A DNA stretch of 37,533 bases from an uncultured Oscillibacter sp. (GTDB lineage: Bacteria; Bacillota; Clostridia; Oscillospirales; Oscillospiraceae). The first letter of the stretch is position 1; every line of letters begins with the position of its first letter. The notes under the pieces were generated by a model. That model ran no database searches. It saw only the letters and a program-made list of their open reading frames with translations, and was not told the origin of the DNA. Made by a program: the position numbers and the translations under genes. This document shows positions 15,099 to 22,751 of this stretch, piece after piece. Where the stretch lies: assembly GCA_905200545.1 (NCBI GenBank), contig CAJKKQ010000023.1, positions 1 to 37,533 on the forward strand, given 5' to 3'.

Positions 15099-16724
15099 AT
15101 GATCACTGTCAACGACGTCTCCCTGAACTTCTCCGGCCAGACGCTCTTCAAGCACGTGGACCTCAAGTTCGTCCCCGGCAACTGCTACGGCATCATCGGC
15201 GCCAACGGCGCCGGCAAGACCACCTTTCTGCGCATCCTCTCCGGGGATCTGGAGCCCACCACCGGCGAGGTGGTGATCTCCAAGGACGACCGCATGAGCG
15301 TTTTGAAGCAGGACCACTTCCAGTACGACGCCTACACCGTGCTGGATACCGTCATCCTGGGCAACCAGCACCTCTACGACGTCATGAAGGAGAAGGACGC
15401 CCTGTACGAGAAGGAGGACTTCTCCGACGCCGACGGCGTCCGGGCCAGCGAGCTGGAGGCGGAATTCGCCGAGATGGGCGGCTGGGAGGCTGAGAGCGAC
15501 GTCTCCCGCCTGATCCAGGGCCTTGGCCTCTCCAATGACATTTTGTACAGCGAGATGAGCACCCTCACCGCCAAGGAGAAGGTGAAGGTGCTGCTGGCCC
15601 AGGCCCTCTTCGGAAAGCCGGACATCATCCTCCTGGACGAGCCCACCAACCACCTGGATATCCAGGCCATCGAGTGGCTGGAGGACTTCATCATGGACTG
15701 CGAGAGCCTCATCATCGTGGTCAGCCACGACCGGCACTTCCTCAACACCGTCTGCACCAGCATCGTGGACGTGGACTACGGCCAGATCAAGATGTACGTG
15801 GGCAACTACGAGTTCTGGTACCAGTCCAGCCAGCTGATGCAGCGGATGATCAAGGACCAGAACAAGAAGAAGGAGGAGAAGATCAAGGAACTCCAGGACT
15901 TCATCTCCCGCTTCTCCGCCAACAAGTCCAAGTCCAAGCAGGCCACCGCCCGGAGAAAACTCCTGGATAAGCTGACGGTGGAGGAGATGCCCGCCTCCTC
16001 CCGGCGCTATCCCTTCGTGGGCTTCACCATGGACCGGGAGCCCGGCAAGGAGATCCTCACGGTGGAGGGCCTCTCCAAGACCGTGGACGGCCGCAAGGTG
16101 CTGGACAACGTCTCCTTCCGGGTGAACAAGGGGGATAAGATCGCCTTCGTGGGGGAGGACGAGATCGCCAAGACCACCCTCTTCAAGATCCTCATGGAGG
16201 AGCTGGAGCCCGACGAGGGCACCTTCAAGTGGGGCACTACCATCACCACCAGCTATTTCCCCCTGGACAACTCCGCCTTCTTCAACGACTGCGACCTCAA
16301 CCTGGTGGACTGGCTGGGCCAGTACACCGGCGACTCCGCCGACGAAAATACCGAGTCCTTCAAGCGCTCATTCCTGGGCCGGATGCTCTTCTCCGGGGAC
16401 GATGTCTTCAAGCCCGTGAAGGTCCTCTCCGGCGGCGAGAAGGTCCGGTGCATGCTCTCCCGCATGATGCTCTTCGGCTCCAACGTGCTGATTTTGGACC
16501 AGCCCACCAACCATCTGGACCTGGAGTCCATCACCGCCGTCAACAACGGCCTCATCGACTTCAAGGGCGTGGTGCTCTTCGCCTCCCACGACCACGAGTT
16601 CGTTCAGACGGTGGCCAACCGCATCATGGAGTTCGTGGACGGTAAGCTCATCGACAAGATGGGCACCTACGACGAATATATCGGCGGCATCCGGGAGGAG
16701 ATGCTCGCCCGGCTGAACGGATGA
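15099..16724 (+). CDS. ABC-F family ATPase (YkpA/YbiT-like)
   Basis: The 541-residue protein has two ABC ATPase domains and no membrane segments, typical of ABC-F translation factors that act at the ribosomal E site. Domain 1 has a full Walker A (GANGAGKT, about 34-41) and LLDEPTNHLDIQ, but its signature is degenerate (LTAKEK). The linker (about 245-310) is Lys/Glu-rich, the P-site tRNA interaction motif region. Domain 2 has a good signature (LSGGEKVR) and LILDQPTNHLD, but its Walker A reads GEDEIAKT. Start ATG 15099 follows AAGAAAGGA. The upstream in-frame ATG at 15039 lies in the terminator hairpin. Confidence 0.9.
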   Translation: MITVNDVSLNFSGQTLFKHVDLKFVPGNCYGIIGANGAGKTTFLRILSGDLEPTTGEVVISKDDRMSVLKQDHFQYDAYTVLDTVILGNQHLYDVMKEKDALYEKEDFSDADGVRASELEAEFAEMGGWEAESDVSRLIQGLGLSNDILYSEMSTLTAKEKVKVLLAQALFGKPDIILLDEPTNHLDIQAIEWLEDFIMDCESLIIVVSHDRHFLNTVCTSIVDVDYGQIKMYVGNYEFWYQSSQLMQRMIKDQNKKKEEKIKELQDFISRFSANKSKSKQATARRKLLDKLTVEEMPASSRRYPFVGFTMDREPGKEILTVEGLSKTVDGRKVLDNVSFRVNKGDKIAFVGEDEIAKTTLFKILMEELEPDEGTFKWGTTITTSYFPLDNSAFFNDCDLNLVDWLGQYTGDSADENTESFKRSFLGRMLFSGDDVFKPVKVLSGGEKVRCMLSRMMLFGSNVLILDQPTNHLDLESITAVNNGLIDFKGVVLFASHDHEFVQTVANRIMEFVDGKLIDKMGTYDEYIGGIREEMLARLNG

Positions 16725-16743
16725 CCCTGTAACTGAATTGTAG

Positions 16744-16772
16744 TTGACATAAAAATCAACCGCCCCTATACT
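16744..16772 (+). promoter_or_regulatory. Promoter inside the ABC-F terminator region
   Basis: TTGACA (16744-16749) and TATACT (16767-16772) have 17-base spacing. The -10 lies in the left arm of the terminator hairpin at 16759-16797. It should serve the gene starting at 16804. Confidence 0.8.
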
Positions 16773-16803
16773 GAGCGTATATCAGTACAGGGGCGGTGTT
16801 TTT
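16759..16803 (+). terminator. Terminator of the ABC-F gene, overlapping the next gene's start region
   Basis: ACCGCCCCT (16759-16767) and TACTGA (16769-16774) pair with TCAGTA (16782-16787) and AGGGGCGGT (16789-16797). TTTTT at 16799-16803 follows, directly before the GTG start at 16804. The right arm also supplies the purine-rich ribosome site. Confidence 0.8.
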
Positions 16804-17973
16804 GTGGACAAGGGGCGCATCATTGGGGCCATCATGCTGCTGGCGGTGACGGCGGGAGCCATCGGATATACGGCATCCCGGCAGGCGGCGGAACAGGCGG
16901 AGGAGGAAGCAGCCTATCAGGCTTTGCTGGACGCCGCGCCGGCGGCGGAAGTGGTGGGGGAACCCGTATCTCCCAACGGGCGGTTTGAGGTGCGGACCGT
17001 GGGAGAGAGTGATCTCTGGATCAGCGGTGTCCGGATTCCGGAGGCGCTGCAGATTGTGGATACCGAAACCGGGGAAGTAGTTTGGGAGGACACCGGGTAC
17101 GTCAGCCAGTCCGCCCTGTGGTCCCCGGGGAACAACCTGGTGGCCATCGCCTGCGGGGCAAGGACGTGGGGGACGGTCCGCGTGGTGAACACCGCCTATT
17201 GGACCACTTGGGAGTTCACGCTGCCGGACGGCTCGCCCATCCCGGAGTACACCTTTTTGCCGGAGGACTGGGGCCGGTGGCTGGACATGGATACGCTGCT
17301 GGTGACAGTGGGGCAGGGCGGCGACGCCGGAGCGCAGCATACCTACCGCTGTTCTCTCCGGCCGGATGAGGACGGCACCCTCACCGGCTCCGTCCTGGAG
17401 CAGACCACGGAGATCCTGCCGGGCAGCTATGACTTCGACCGCGACGGCGCGCCGGAGACGGTGGAGGCGGTGACGGTGCTGGATCCGGAGACGGTGGGGG
17501 CTTCCGCCTGGTACGAACTGCGGGTGACGGACGGGGACGGCACCCCGCTGTGGTCGGCCACGGCGGGGCTGTCCCACGCGGGCTGGCGGAGCTTCTTTGC
17601 CTGCACCGTGGACGGGGCGGATTGCCTGCTGACCTATGATCCCGCCATGTACCAGGGCAGTGCCGCGTTTGCCTACCAGCTGCTTTCCCTGGAGAACGGC
17701 GTCCTGACCCTCCTCCGGCAGGGCAGCGTGGAGTTCGACATCGACGCGGGAATTCTGGATTTTGACCCAGAGGCCATCGCCGCCTTTTTGGAGGAGGTCC
17801 ACGGCTATCTGGATGCAAGTACGCTCCTTCTCTCCACGGAGGGAGGCGAATACGCCTCCGGCGGCTCCGGGGCGGACTTCCGGGGGGACGACTTCTCCGG
17901 CACCCTCTACGATACGCCGGGCACCTGGCTGGAGCGGGTGCAGGCGGCCCGGGCGGCTCTGGAGCAGGGCTGA
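16804..17973 (+). CDS. Membrane-anchored extracellular protein, unrecognised
   Basis: The 389-residue protein has an N-terminal hydrophobic segment (residues 5-23, IIGAIMLLAVTAGAIGYTA) that is either a signal anchor or a signal peptide. An Ala/Glu helix follows, then an acidic beta-rich domain with repeated W/G patterns (SPNGRFEVRTVGESDLWISGV, SALWSPGNNLVAIA) like WD/PQQ-type propeller blades. YDFDRDGAPETVEAVTV (about 209-225) resembles an FG-GAP/EF-hand-like calcium loop. No family is named with confidence. The start is GTG 16804, directly after a T-run. It probably forms a single-gene unit, with a hairpin after it at 18006. Confidence 0.7.
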   Translation: MDKGRIIGAIMLLAVTAGAIGYTASRQAAEQAEEEAAYQALLDAAPAAEVVGEPVSPNGRFEVRTVGESDLWISGVRIPEALQIVDTETGEVVWEDTGYVSQSALWSPGNNLVAIACGARTWGTVRVVNTAYWTTWEFTLPDGSPIPEYTFLPEDWGRWLDMDTLLVTVGQGGDAGAQHTYRCSLRPDEDGTLTGSVLEQTTEILPGSYDFDRDGAPETVEAVTVLDPETVGASAWYELRVTDGDGTPLWSATAGLSHAGWRSFFACTVDGADCLLTYDPAMYQGSAAFAYQLLSLENGVLTLLRQGSVEFDIDAGILDFDPEAIAAFLEEVHGYLDASTLLLSTEGGEYASGGSGADFRGDDFSGTLYDTPGTWLERVQAARAALEQG

Positions 17974-18005
17974 GGGCGGCCGGGCGGTTTCCAAAGACAG
18001 CGGCG

Positions 18006-18054
18006 GCGCCGCCTCCATACCGGGGCAGATCCGGGGGAGGCGGCGCTCTTGTTC
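18006..18054 (+). terminator. Probable terminator hairpin
   Basis: GCGCCGCCTCC (18006-18016) pairs with GGAGGCGGCGC (18036-18046). A second CCGG/CCGG pairing lies inside the loop. The tail TCTTGTT is only moderately T-rich. Confidence 0.5.
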
Positions 18055-18089
18055 GCCGGGGCCGGGAAAAGAAAAAATTTCGCTTCCGG

Positions 18090-18118
18090 TGTCAGACCCG
18101 GCGGTACCGGAGCGTCTA
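18090..18118 (+). promoter_or_regulatory. ECF-type promoter of the sigma/anti-sigma operon
   Basis: TGTCAG (18090-18095) and CGTCTA (18113-18118) are spaced 17 bases apart, the form expected for an ECF sigma promoter in Firmicutes. The whole 18090-18123 stretch aligns with 30958-30990 upstream of the second ECF gene. Autoregulation is inferred. Confidence 0.5.
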
Positions 18119-18148
18119 TGAGAACAGAGGGACAGGAGGGAAGCGGGC

Positions 18149-18670
18149 GTGCTGATCTATTTACAGGCCATGGAGGAACCCGGAGACCGGGCCAGGTTCC
18201 AGGAGATGTATCTTGCCTACCGGGGGCTGATGTATCATGTGGCCTATGCCATTTTGAAAAACCGCCAGGACGCGGAGGACGCGGTGCACCAGTCCTTTGT
18301 AAAGCTGGCGGAGCAGGTGGAACGCCTTCCCGACGGCCCCGGCCAGCGGATGCGGAACCTGGCGGTGACGGTGGCGGAGCGCAAGGCCATTGACCTGTGG
18401 CGGCGCCGTCAGCGCCATCCCCAGGTGGATCTGGACGAGGTCCCGCTCTCCTACAGCCAACCCCTGCCCTCTGACGGCACCCTGGCAGACGCCATGGCAA
18501 ACCTTCCGCCCCGGTACCGGGAGGTGCTGCTGCTGAAATACTACAACGGCTATTCCAATGGGGAGATCGCCGCGTTTCTCTCCGCCACGCCGGAGGCAGT
18601 GGCCCAGGTGCTCCACCGGGCCAGGGCGCGGCTGGCGGAGATGCTGGAGAAAGGAGGCGGATGCCCATGA
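18149..18670 (+). CDS. ECF-type RNA polymerase sigma factor
   Basis: The 173-residue protein has sigma region 2 (FQEMYLAYRGLMYHVAYAI, then DAEDAVHQSFVKL) and region 4 (LPPRYREVLLLKYYNGYSNGEIA, with SATPEAVAQVLHRARARL as the DNA-recognition helix). Regions 1 and 3 are missing, as in all ECF factors. GTG 18149 is preceded by ACAGGAGGG. The next gene overlaps its stop (ATGA) and encodes a membrane protein expected to be its anti-sigma factor. Confidence 0.9.
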   Translation: MLIYLQAMEEPGDRARFQEMYLAYRGLMYHVAYAILKNRQDAEDAVHQSFVKLAEQVERLPDGPGQRMRNLAVTVAERKAIDLWRRRQRHPQVDLDEVPLSYSQPLPSDGTLADAMANLPPRYREVLLLKYYNGYSNGEIAAFLSATPEAVAQVLHRARARLAEMLEKGGGCP

Positions 18671-19311
18671 TCATCACGGAGGAGATGCTCTACGCGGCGG
18701 CGCCGGAGGCGGCGGAGCGGTTCCTGGACACTCTGCCGGACCGGGAGGGGTGCCAAGTGTCCTTCTCGGCGGCCTTTGAAGGGGAGATGGACCGTCTGCT
18801 GCACAGGCGGCGGCGCAGGCCCTGGCGGGGACTGCTGCTGGCGGCGGCAGTGCTGGGGGCCCTGACGGTGGGGCTGAGCGTGGGAGCCGGCAGTCAGCCG
18901 GACTGCCAGATCTACTGGTCGGAATCCGACGGGGTGCTGCAATACTCCGTGCGGATGGAGCAGGAGAGTACCCGGCCCTTTGCCCTGGCGGAGCTGGAGG
19001 CGGTGCCGGATGGCTTTGCCCAGGTCCGGCAGGTTCAGGAGGGGGAGACGGCGCAGACCGTCTACCGGGCGGAGGACGGCCGCAGCATTTCCCTGCGCCA
19101 GGTGTGCGCCCAGGAGTATAACGGGGTGTTCACCGGCGCCTACACCGCCCGGGAGGCGGAGGTAGGGGACCGGCTGGGGATGCTGGCGCAGTCCGCGGAC
19201 GGTTCCATCATGGAGCTGCTGTGGACGGACGGCCCCTATATTCTGACCCTCCATACCACGGGCCTCTCCCAGGAGGAAGTGCTTGCAATCGCCCAGGACA
19301 TCACATGGTAA
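18667..19311 (+). CDS. Putative membrane anti-sigma factor (DUF4367-like C-terminus)
   Basis: The 214-residue protein has an N-terminal cytosolic part of about 45 residues ending in an Arg cluster (HRRRRRPWRG). One membrane helix follows (LLLAAAVLGALTVGLSVGAG), then an extracytoplasmic domain. The C-terminus, GPYILTLHTTGLSQEEVLAIA, resembles the end of DUF4367 domains often found with ECF sigma factors. Topology and a 4-base overlap with the sigma gene support an anti-sigma role, but no classical zinc anti-sigma motif is visible. ATG 18667 is preferred over ATG 18661 because of the spacing from GGAGG at 18653-18657. Confidence 0.7.
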   Translation: MIITEEMLYAAAPEAAERFLDTLPDREGCQVSFSAAFEGEMDRLLHRRRRRPWRGLLLAAAVLGALTVGLSVGAGSQPDCQIYWSESDGVLQYSVRMEQESTRPFALAELEAVPDGFAQVRQVQEGETAQTVYRAEDGRSISLRQVCAQEYNGVFTGAYTAREAEVGDRLGMLAQSADGSIMELLWTDGPYILTLHTTGLSQEEVLAIAQDITW

Positions 19312-19325
19312 GAAAGGAACGGGAC

Positions 19326-20342
19326 ATGATGAAACGAAATTACATTCCCTTTGCCGCCGGTATGGCCACGATGCTGCTGCTCATCGGCCTGGTGGGAGCC
19401 TCCCTGGCGGGGGAGACCGGCAAGACCAACCCGCCGCAGAGCGGGACACTCAGCGGGGAAGTATCATACGGCCAGGCGGGGATCGCCCTCTTGGGCAAGG
19501 AACAGCTGCCCGCCGGCACCACCCGCACCACGGCGGAGGGGACCCAGGTGCCCACCGTGCTCACCTACACCGACGAAAAAGGCGAGAAGCACTACTATGT
19601 GGAGGCGCAGACGGCGGCGGAGGTGCTGGATATTGCCTACGGCGCGGTGTACCGGGAGGATCTCAACTGCGTGGACTTCGGCACCATGGCGGCGGCGGAC
19701 GAAACGGGGACCGTGCTGACGGATGAGGACGGCAGCCCCGTCTACTGGTCGGCGGAGGAATTCTTTGAGAAGCGCACCATGCGGGGTGAGGACGGCACGG
19801 AGCGGATCATCGCCATCGGGGACCAGAAGAGTGAGATCCAGACGGGCAGCGTCACCATCACCACCGGCGCAGAGGCCACGGACGAGGAGGTCCAGGCCCG
19901 GAAGGAGCGGCTGATGGAGACCCCCACCGCGCCGGAGTACGGCGTGAGCCAGGGCATCTTCACGGAGGTGGATCCGGCGGAGATGGACAAGGCCTCCTAT
20001 CTGGGCCGGTTCGTGGACGGCGCTTACTTCCAGGGCCATGAGGTGGACTATACCTTCTCCTTCATCCCGCAGCTGCGCTACGCCGCCCTGGTCATTGAGA
20101 ACACCGGGAAAGAGGACATCCTGGTGCGGGTGGCGCGGCCCTACACCGTGGGGGACAACGACCAGAACTTCTCCCAGGTCCGTGTTCCCGCCGGCAAAAC
20201 CCTGACCCGGGCCTTCCGCATCGAGGACGGACAGGGGGCGGATCTTCGCAACAAGCTGGCGGTGGAGATCACCTCCGTGGGTGCGGAGGAAGTTCAGGTG
20301 CGCCTGTCCTCGGAGCAGTACCGGGAGGGCGTGAAAAAGTAA
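19326..20342 (+). CDS. Secreted/membrane protein, third gene of the ECF operon, unrecognised
   Basis: The 338-residue protein has a signal or anchor at residues 8-27 (FAAGMATMLLLIGLVGASLA). A domain follows with GQAGIALLGKEQLPAG and QVPTVLTYTDEKGEKHYYVEAQTAAEVL. That pattern recalls stalk/copper-amine-oxidase N-terminal-like domains common in Clostridia, but only loosely. The C-terminal half is a beta-rich domain (VDYTFSFIPQLRYAALVIENTGKEDILVRV). It lies 14 bases after the anti-sigma gene, with AAAGGA upstream, and ends at a strong terminator. It is probably a product of the sigma regulon at the envelope. Function unknown. Confidence 0.75.
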   Translation: MMKRNYIPFAAGMATMLLLIGLVGASLAGETGKTNPPQSGTLSGEVSYGQAGIALLGKEQLPAGTTRTTAEGTQVPTVLTYTDEKGEKHYYVEAQTAAEVLDIAYGAVYREDLNCVDFGTMAAADETGTVLTDEDGSPVYWSAEEFFEKRTMRGEDGTERIIAIGDQKSEIQTGSVTITTGAEATDEEVQARKERLMETPTAPEYGVSQGIFTEVDPAEMDKASYLGRFVDGAYFQGHEVDYTFSFIPQLRYAALVIENTGKEDILVRVARPYTVGDNDQNFSQVRVPAGKTLTRAFRIEDGQGADLRNKLAVEITSVGAEEVQVRLSSEQYREGVKK

Positions 20343-20356
20343 CACAGCATGGAAAC

Positions 20357-20386
20357 GCCGCCCGGTCACCCGGGCGGCTTTCCTTT
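20357..20386. terminator. Terminator between the ECF operon and convergent dapA
   Basis: GCCGCCCGG (20357-20365) and CCGGGCGGC (20370-20378) form a perfect stem with loop TCAC, followed by TTTCCTTT. It can serve the + operon and perhaps dapA from the other side. Confidence 0.8.
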
Positions 20387-20396
20387 GCGCTGCCGC

Positions 20397-21296
20397 TTAT
20401 CCTTCGTCGGTTTCCAAAAGCCCGTACTGCACCAGCGTCCGGCGGATGCGTGCGAGGTTCTCCTCCCCGGGCTCGCACAACGGCAGCCGCAGGGGGCCCG
20501 CGTTCCACCCCAGAAGATTCAGCGCGGTCTTCACCGGGATGGGATTGACCTCGCAGAACATGGCGTCGCAAAAGTCCTTGAGCCGGAGCTGCAGTTTCCC
20601 GGCGGCGGCGAAGTCGTTTTGGAAGCAGAGCTCCGTCAGGCGGTGCATCTCGCCGGGGAGGATGTTGGCCACCACGGAGATGACGCCCTTGCCTCCCAGC
20701 AGGCAGATGGGAGCCGTCTCGTCGTCGTTGCCGGACCAGACGGAAAAGTCCTCCGGGCACAATTTCACCGTCTTCTGGATGGCCCCCAGGTTGCCGGAGG
20801 CCTCCTTGACGCCGTTGATGTTGGGGTGCTTGGCAAGGGCCGCGTAGGTCTCCGGGGCGATAGATACCCCGGTGCGGGAGGGGACGTTGTAGAGGATGAC
20901 GGGAACGCCCACGCCGTCGGCCACGGCGGTGAAGTGGCGGATGAGGCCCGTCTGGCTAGCCTTGTTGTAGTACGGGGTCACCACCAGCAGTCCGTCGGCC
21001 CCGGCCCGCTCGGCGTCCCGGGAGAGGGTCAGGGCGGTCTCCGTGGAGTTGGAGCCGCTGCCCGCGATCACCGGCACCCGGCCGTCCACATGCTCCACGC
21101 AGAATTCGATGGTCCGCATCCGCTCCCGGTAGGACATGGTGGCGGCCTCGCCGGTGGTGCCGCAGACGATGACGGCGTCGGTGCCGTGAGAGAGCTGGAA
21201 GTCCAGCAGCCGCCCCAGGGCCGTCAGATCCACGGTGTCGGCGGTGAAGGGCGTGACGATGGCCACACCGGAGCCAGTGAAAAGGGGAGAGCGCAT
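20397..21296 (-). CDS. dapA: 4-hydroxy-tetrahydrodipicolinate synthase
   Basis: The 299-residue TIM-barrel enzyme condenses pyruvate with aspartate semialdehyde in the lysine/diaminopimelate pathway. The substrate loop GTTGE is at residues 46-50. Tyr136 is in ILYNVPSRTG and the Schiff-base Lys164 is in NGVKEASGN. ATG 21296 is preceded on the minus strand by AGGAGGTACGACTT. It lies downstream of asd, which supplies its substrate, but a terminator separates the two. Confidence 0.97.
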   Translation of the reverse strand: MRSPLFTGSGVAIVTPFTADTVDLTALGRLLDFQLSHGTDAVIVCGTTGEAATMSYRERMRTIEFCVEHVDGRVPVIAGSGSNSTETALTLSRDAERAGADGLLVVTPYYNKASQTGLIRHFTAVADGVGVPVILYNVPSRTGVSIAPETYAALAKHPNINGVKEASGNLGAIQKTVKLCPEDFSVWSGNDDETAPICLLGGKGVISVVANILPGEMHRLTELCFQNDFAAAGKLQLRLKDFCDAMFCEVNPIPVKTALNLLGWNAGPLRLPLCEPGEENLARIRRTLVQYGLLETDEG

Positions 21297-21349
21297 AAGT
21301 CGTACCTCCTATACCTTGCGGCGCTTTGTTTGCTTGTGACGCCATTGTA

Positions 21350-21372
21350 CAGGATAACTTTATGCAGGATAA
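21350..21372. repeat. Direct repeat upstream of dapA
   Basis: CAGGATAA occurs at 21350-21357 and 21365-21372 (15-base pitch). A TACAAT-like -10 on the minus strand is at 21349-21344, so the repeats lie over the expected -35 of dapA. Possible operator, low certainty. Confidence 0.35.
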
Positions 21373-21417
21373 TCGGAAAATGTGCGAAAAACCTTGCAAA
21401 ACCTGTCCACCCGGCGA

Positions 21418-21452
21418 AAAAGACCGGACGCCCCTCGGGCGTCCGGTCTTTT
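21418..21452. terminator. Bidirectional terminator between asd and dapA
   Basis: A 16-base-pair perfect stem (21418-21433 with 21437-21452, loop CTC) has A-run and T-run ends on both sides. It ends asd transcription on the minus strand. Confidence 0.85.
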
Positions 21453-21467
21453 GGGTGCAGGATAGCC

Positions 21468-22553
21468 TTAGTCCATGTAGCCCTTGGCGCACAGCAGCTC
21501 CGCCAGGAGCACGGCGCCGCCGGCAGCACCCCGGAGGGTGTTGTGGGAGAGGCAGACGAACTTATAGTCGTACTGGGTGTCGGGCCGCAGGCGGCCGATG
21601 GAGACGGCCATGCCGTGCTCCAGGTTCCGGTCCAGCCGGGTCTGGGGACGGTCGGGCTCCTCAAAGTAGTGGAGGAACTGCTTGGGAGCGGAGGGGAGGT
21701 CCAGCTCCTGGGCGGGGCCCCGGAAGGCGGCCCAGTCGGCTTTGATCTGGTCCATGGAGGGGGCCTTGCCGTCGGCAAACTTCATAAACACGGCGGCCAT
21801 GTGGCCGTCCTGGCAGGCCACCCGGAAGCACTGGGCGGTGATGGAGGGACCCTCGGCCTTGACGATCTTGCCGTCTTCGATGTGGCCCCAGAGCTTCAGG
21901 GGCTCCTGCTCGCTCTTCTCCTCCTCGCCGCCGATGTAGGGGATGCAGTTGTCCACCATCTCAGGCCAGCGGGCAAAGGTCTTGCCGGCGCCGGAGATGG
22001 CCTGATAGGTGCACACCAGCACCTTGTCCAGGCCGTACTTCTTCAGGGGGTGCAGGGCGGGGACATAGCTCTGGAGGGAGCAGTTGGACTTGACGGCGAT
22101 GAAGCCCCGCTTGGTGCCCAGGCGCTTGCGCTGGGCGTCAATGACGGCGATGTGGTCGGCGTTGATCTCCGGCACCACCATGGGCACGTCGTCCGTCCAG
22201 CGATGGGCGGAGTTGTTGGAGACGATGGGGCACTCCAGCTTGGCGTACTTCTCCTCCAGGGCCCGGATGTCCTCCTTCTTCATATCCACGGCGCAGAAGC
22301 AGAAATCCACCATGCCCGCCAGCTTCTCGGCATCGGCCTCGGCGTCCAGCACCACGATCTTCTTGGCCTCCTCCGGCATGGGGATGTCCAGGGCCCAGCG
22401 GTTTGCCACGGCCTCTTCATAGGTCTTTCCGGCGCTGCGGGCGCTGGCGGCCAGGGCCGTCAGGCGGAACCAGGGATGGTTCTCCATCAGGGTGACGAAG
22501 CGCTGGCCCACCATGCCGGTGGCGCCGATGATGCCCACTTTGTAAGTTCTCAT
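21468..22553 (-). CDS. asd: Aspartate-semialdehyde dehydrogenase (archaeal-type)
   Basis: The 361-residue enzyme makes aspartate semialdehyde for lysine, threonine and methionine synthesis. KVGIIGATGMVGQRF at the N-terminus is the NADP-binding Rossmann loop. The active-site Cys158 is in KSNCSLQSY. The length and the ASARSAGKTYEEAV region fit the archaeal/fungal-type subfamily more than the E. coli type. ATG 22553 is chosen because homology begins there and AGGAGG precedes it. The frame stays open further upstream into the divergent promoter region. Confidence 0.93.
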   Translation of the reverse strand: MRTYKVGIIGATGMVGQRFVTLMENHPWFRLTALAASARSAGKTYEEAVANRWALDIPMPEEAKKIVVLDAEADAEKLAGMVDFCFCAVDMKKEDIRALEEKYAKLECPIVSNNSAHRWTDDVPMVVPEINADHIAVIDAQRKRLGTKRGFIAVKSNCSLQSYVPALHPLKKYGLDKVLVCTYQAISGAGKTFARWPEMVDNCIPYIGGEEEKSEQEPLKLWGHIEDGKIVKAEGPSITAQCFRVACQDGHMAAVFMKFADGKAPSMDQIKADWAAFRGPAQELDLPSAPKQFLHYFEEPDRPQTRLDRNLEHGMAVSIGRLRPDTQYDYKFVCLSHNTLRGAAGGAVLLAELLCAKGYMD

Positions 22554-22616
22554 TGTCGCGTTACCTCCTGCTGCGTTTGTCACGGCCGCCCCCCGGGGAG
22601 GGCCGTCGATTTTTGG

Positions 22617-22645
22617 TTGAATGTGCCGCCGGTTTGTACTATAAT
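22617..22645 (+). promoter_or_regulatory. Promoter toward spoIID, overlapping a weaker one toward asd
   Basis: On the + strand TTGAAT (22617-22622) and TATAAT (22640-22645) have a 17-base spacer. On the minus strand TATAGT overlaps the same bases (22643-22638), with a poor -35 near 22667. The leader toward spoIID is about 100 bases. Confidence 0.6.
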
Positions 22646-22751
22646 GATGTCCATTAAGGAAAATCAGCCTGTGTACATGCGGGACGGACATTTGTGTTTA
22701 TGTTAGCACACTTTTCCTCCGGGGTCAAGGCCGGGAATTTGGGGAGGATGC

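Noticed and set aside
13743..15737. Very long minus-strand frame (664 codons) opposite tyrS and the ABC-F gene
   Set aside because: It is the antisense shadow of two clear genes, caused by high GC and codon bias, with a Val/Leu/His-rich composition typical of such shadows.
22554..22640. Lysine riboswitch before asd
   Set aside because: The leader is only about 80 bases and contains a single GC hairpin, too short for the five-helix lysine aptamer.
20349..22706. Long + strand frame (785 codons) opposite dapA and asd
   Set aside because: Shadow of two well-supported minus-strand enzymes. It crosses their terminator and promoters.
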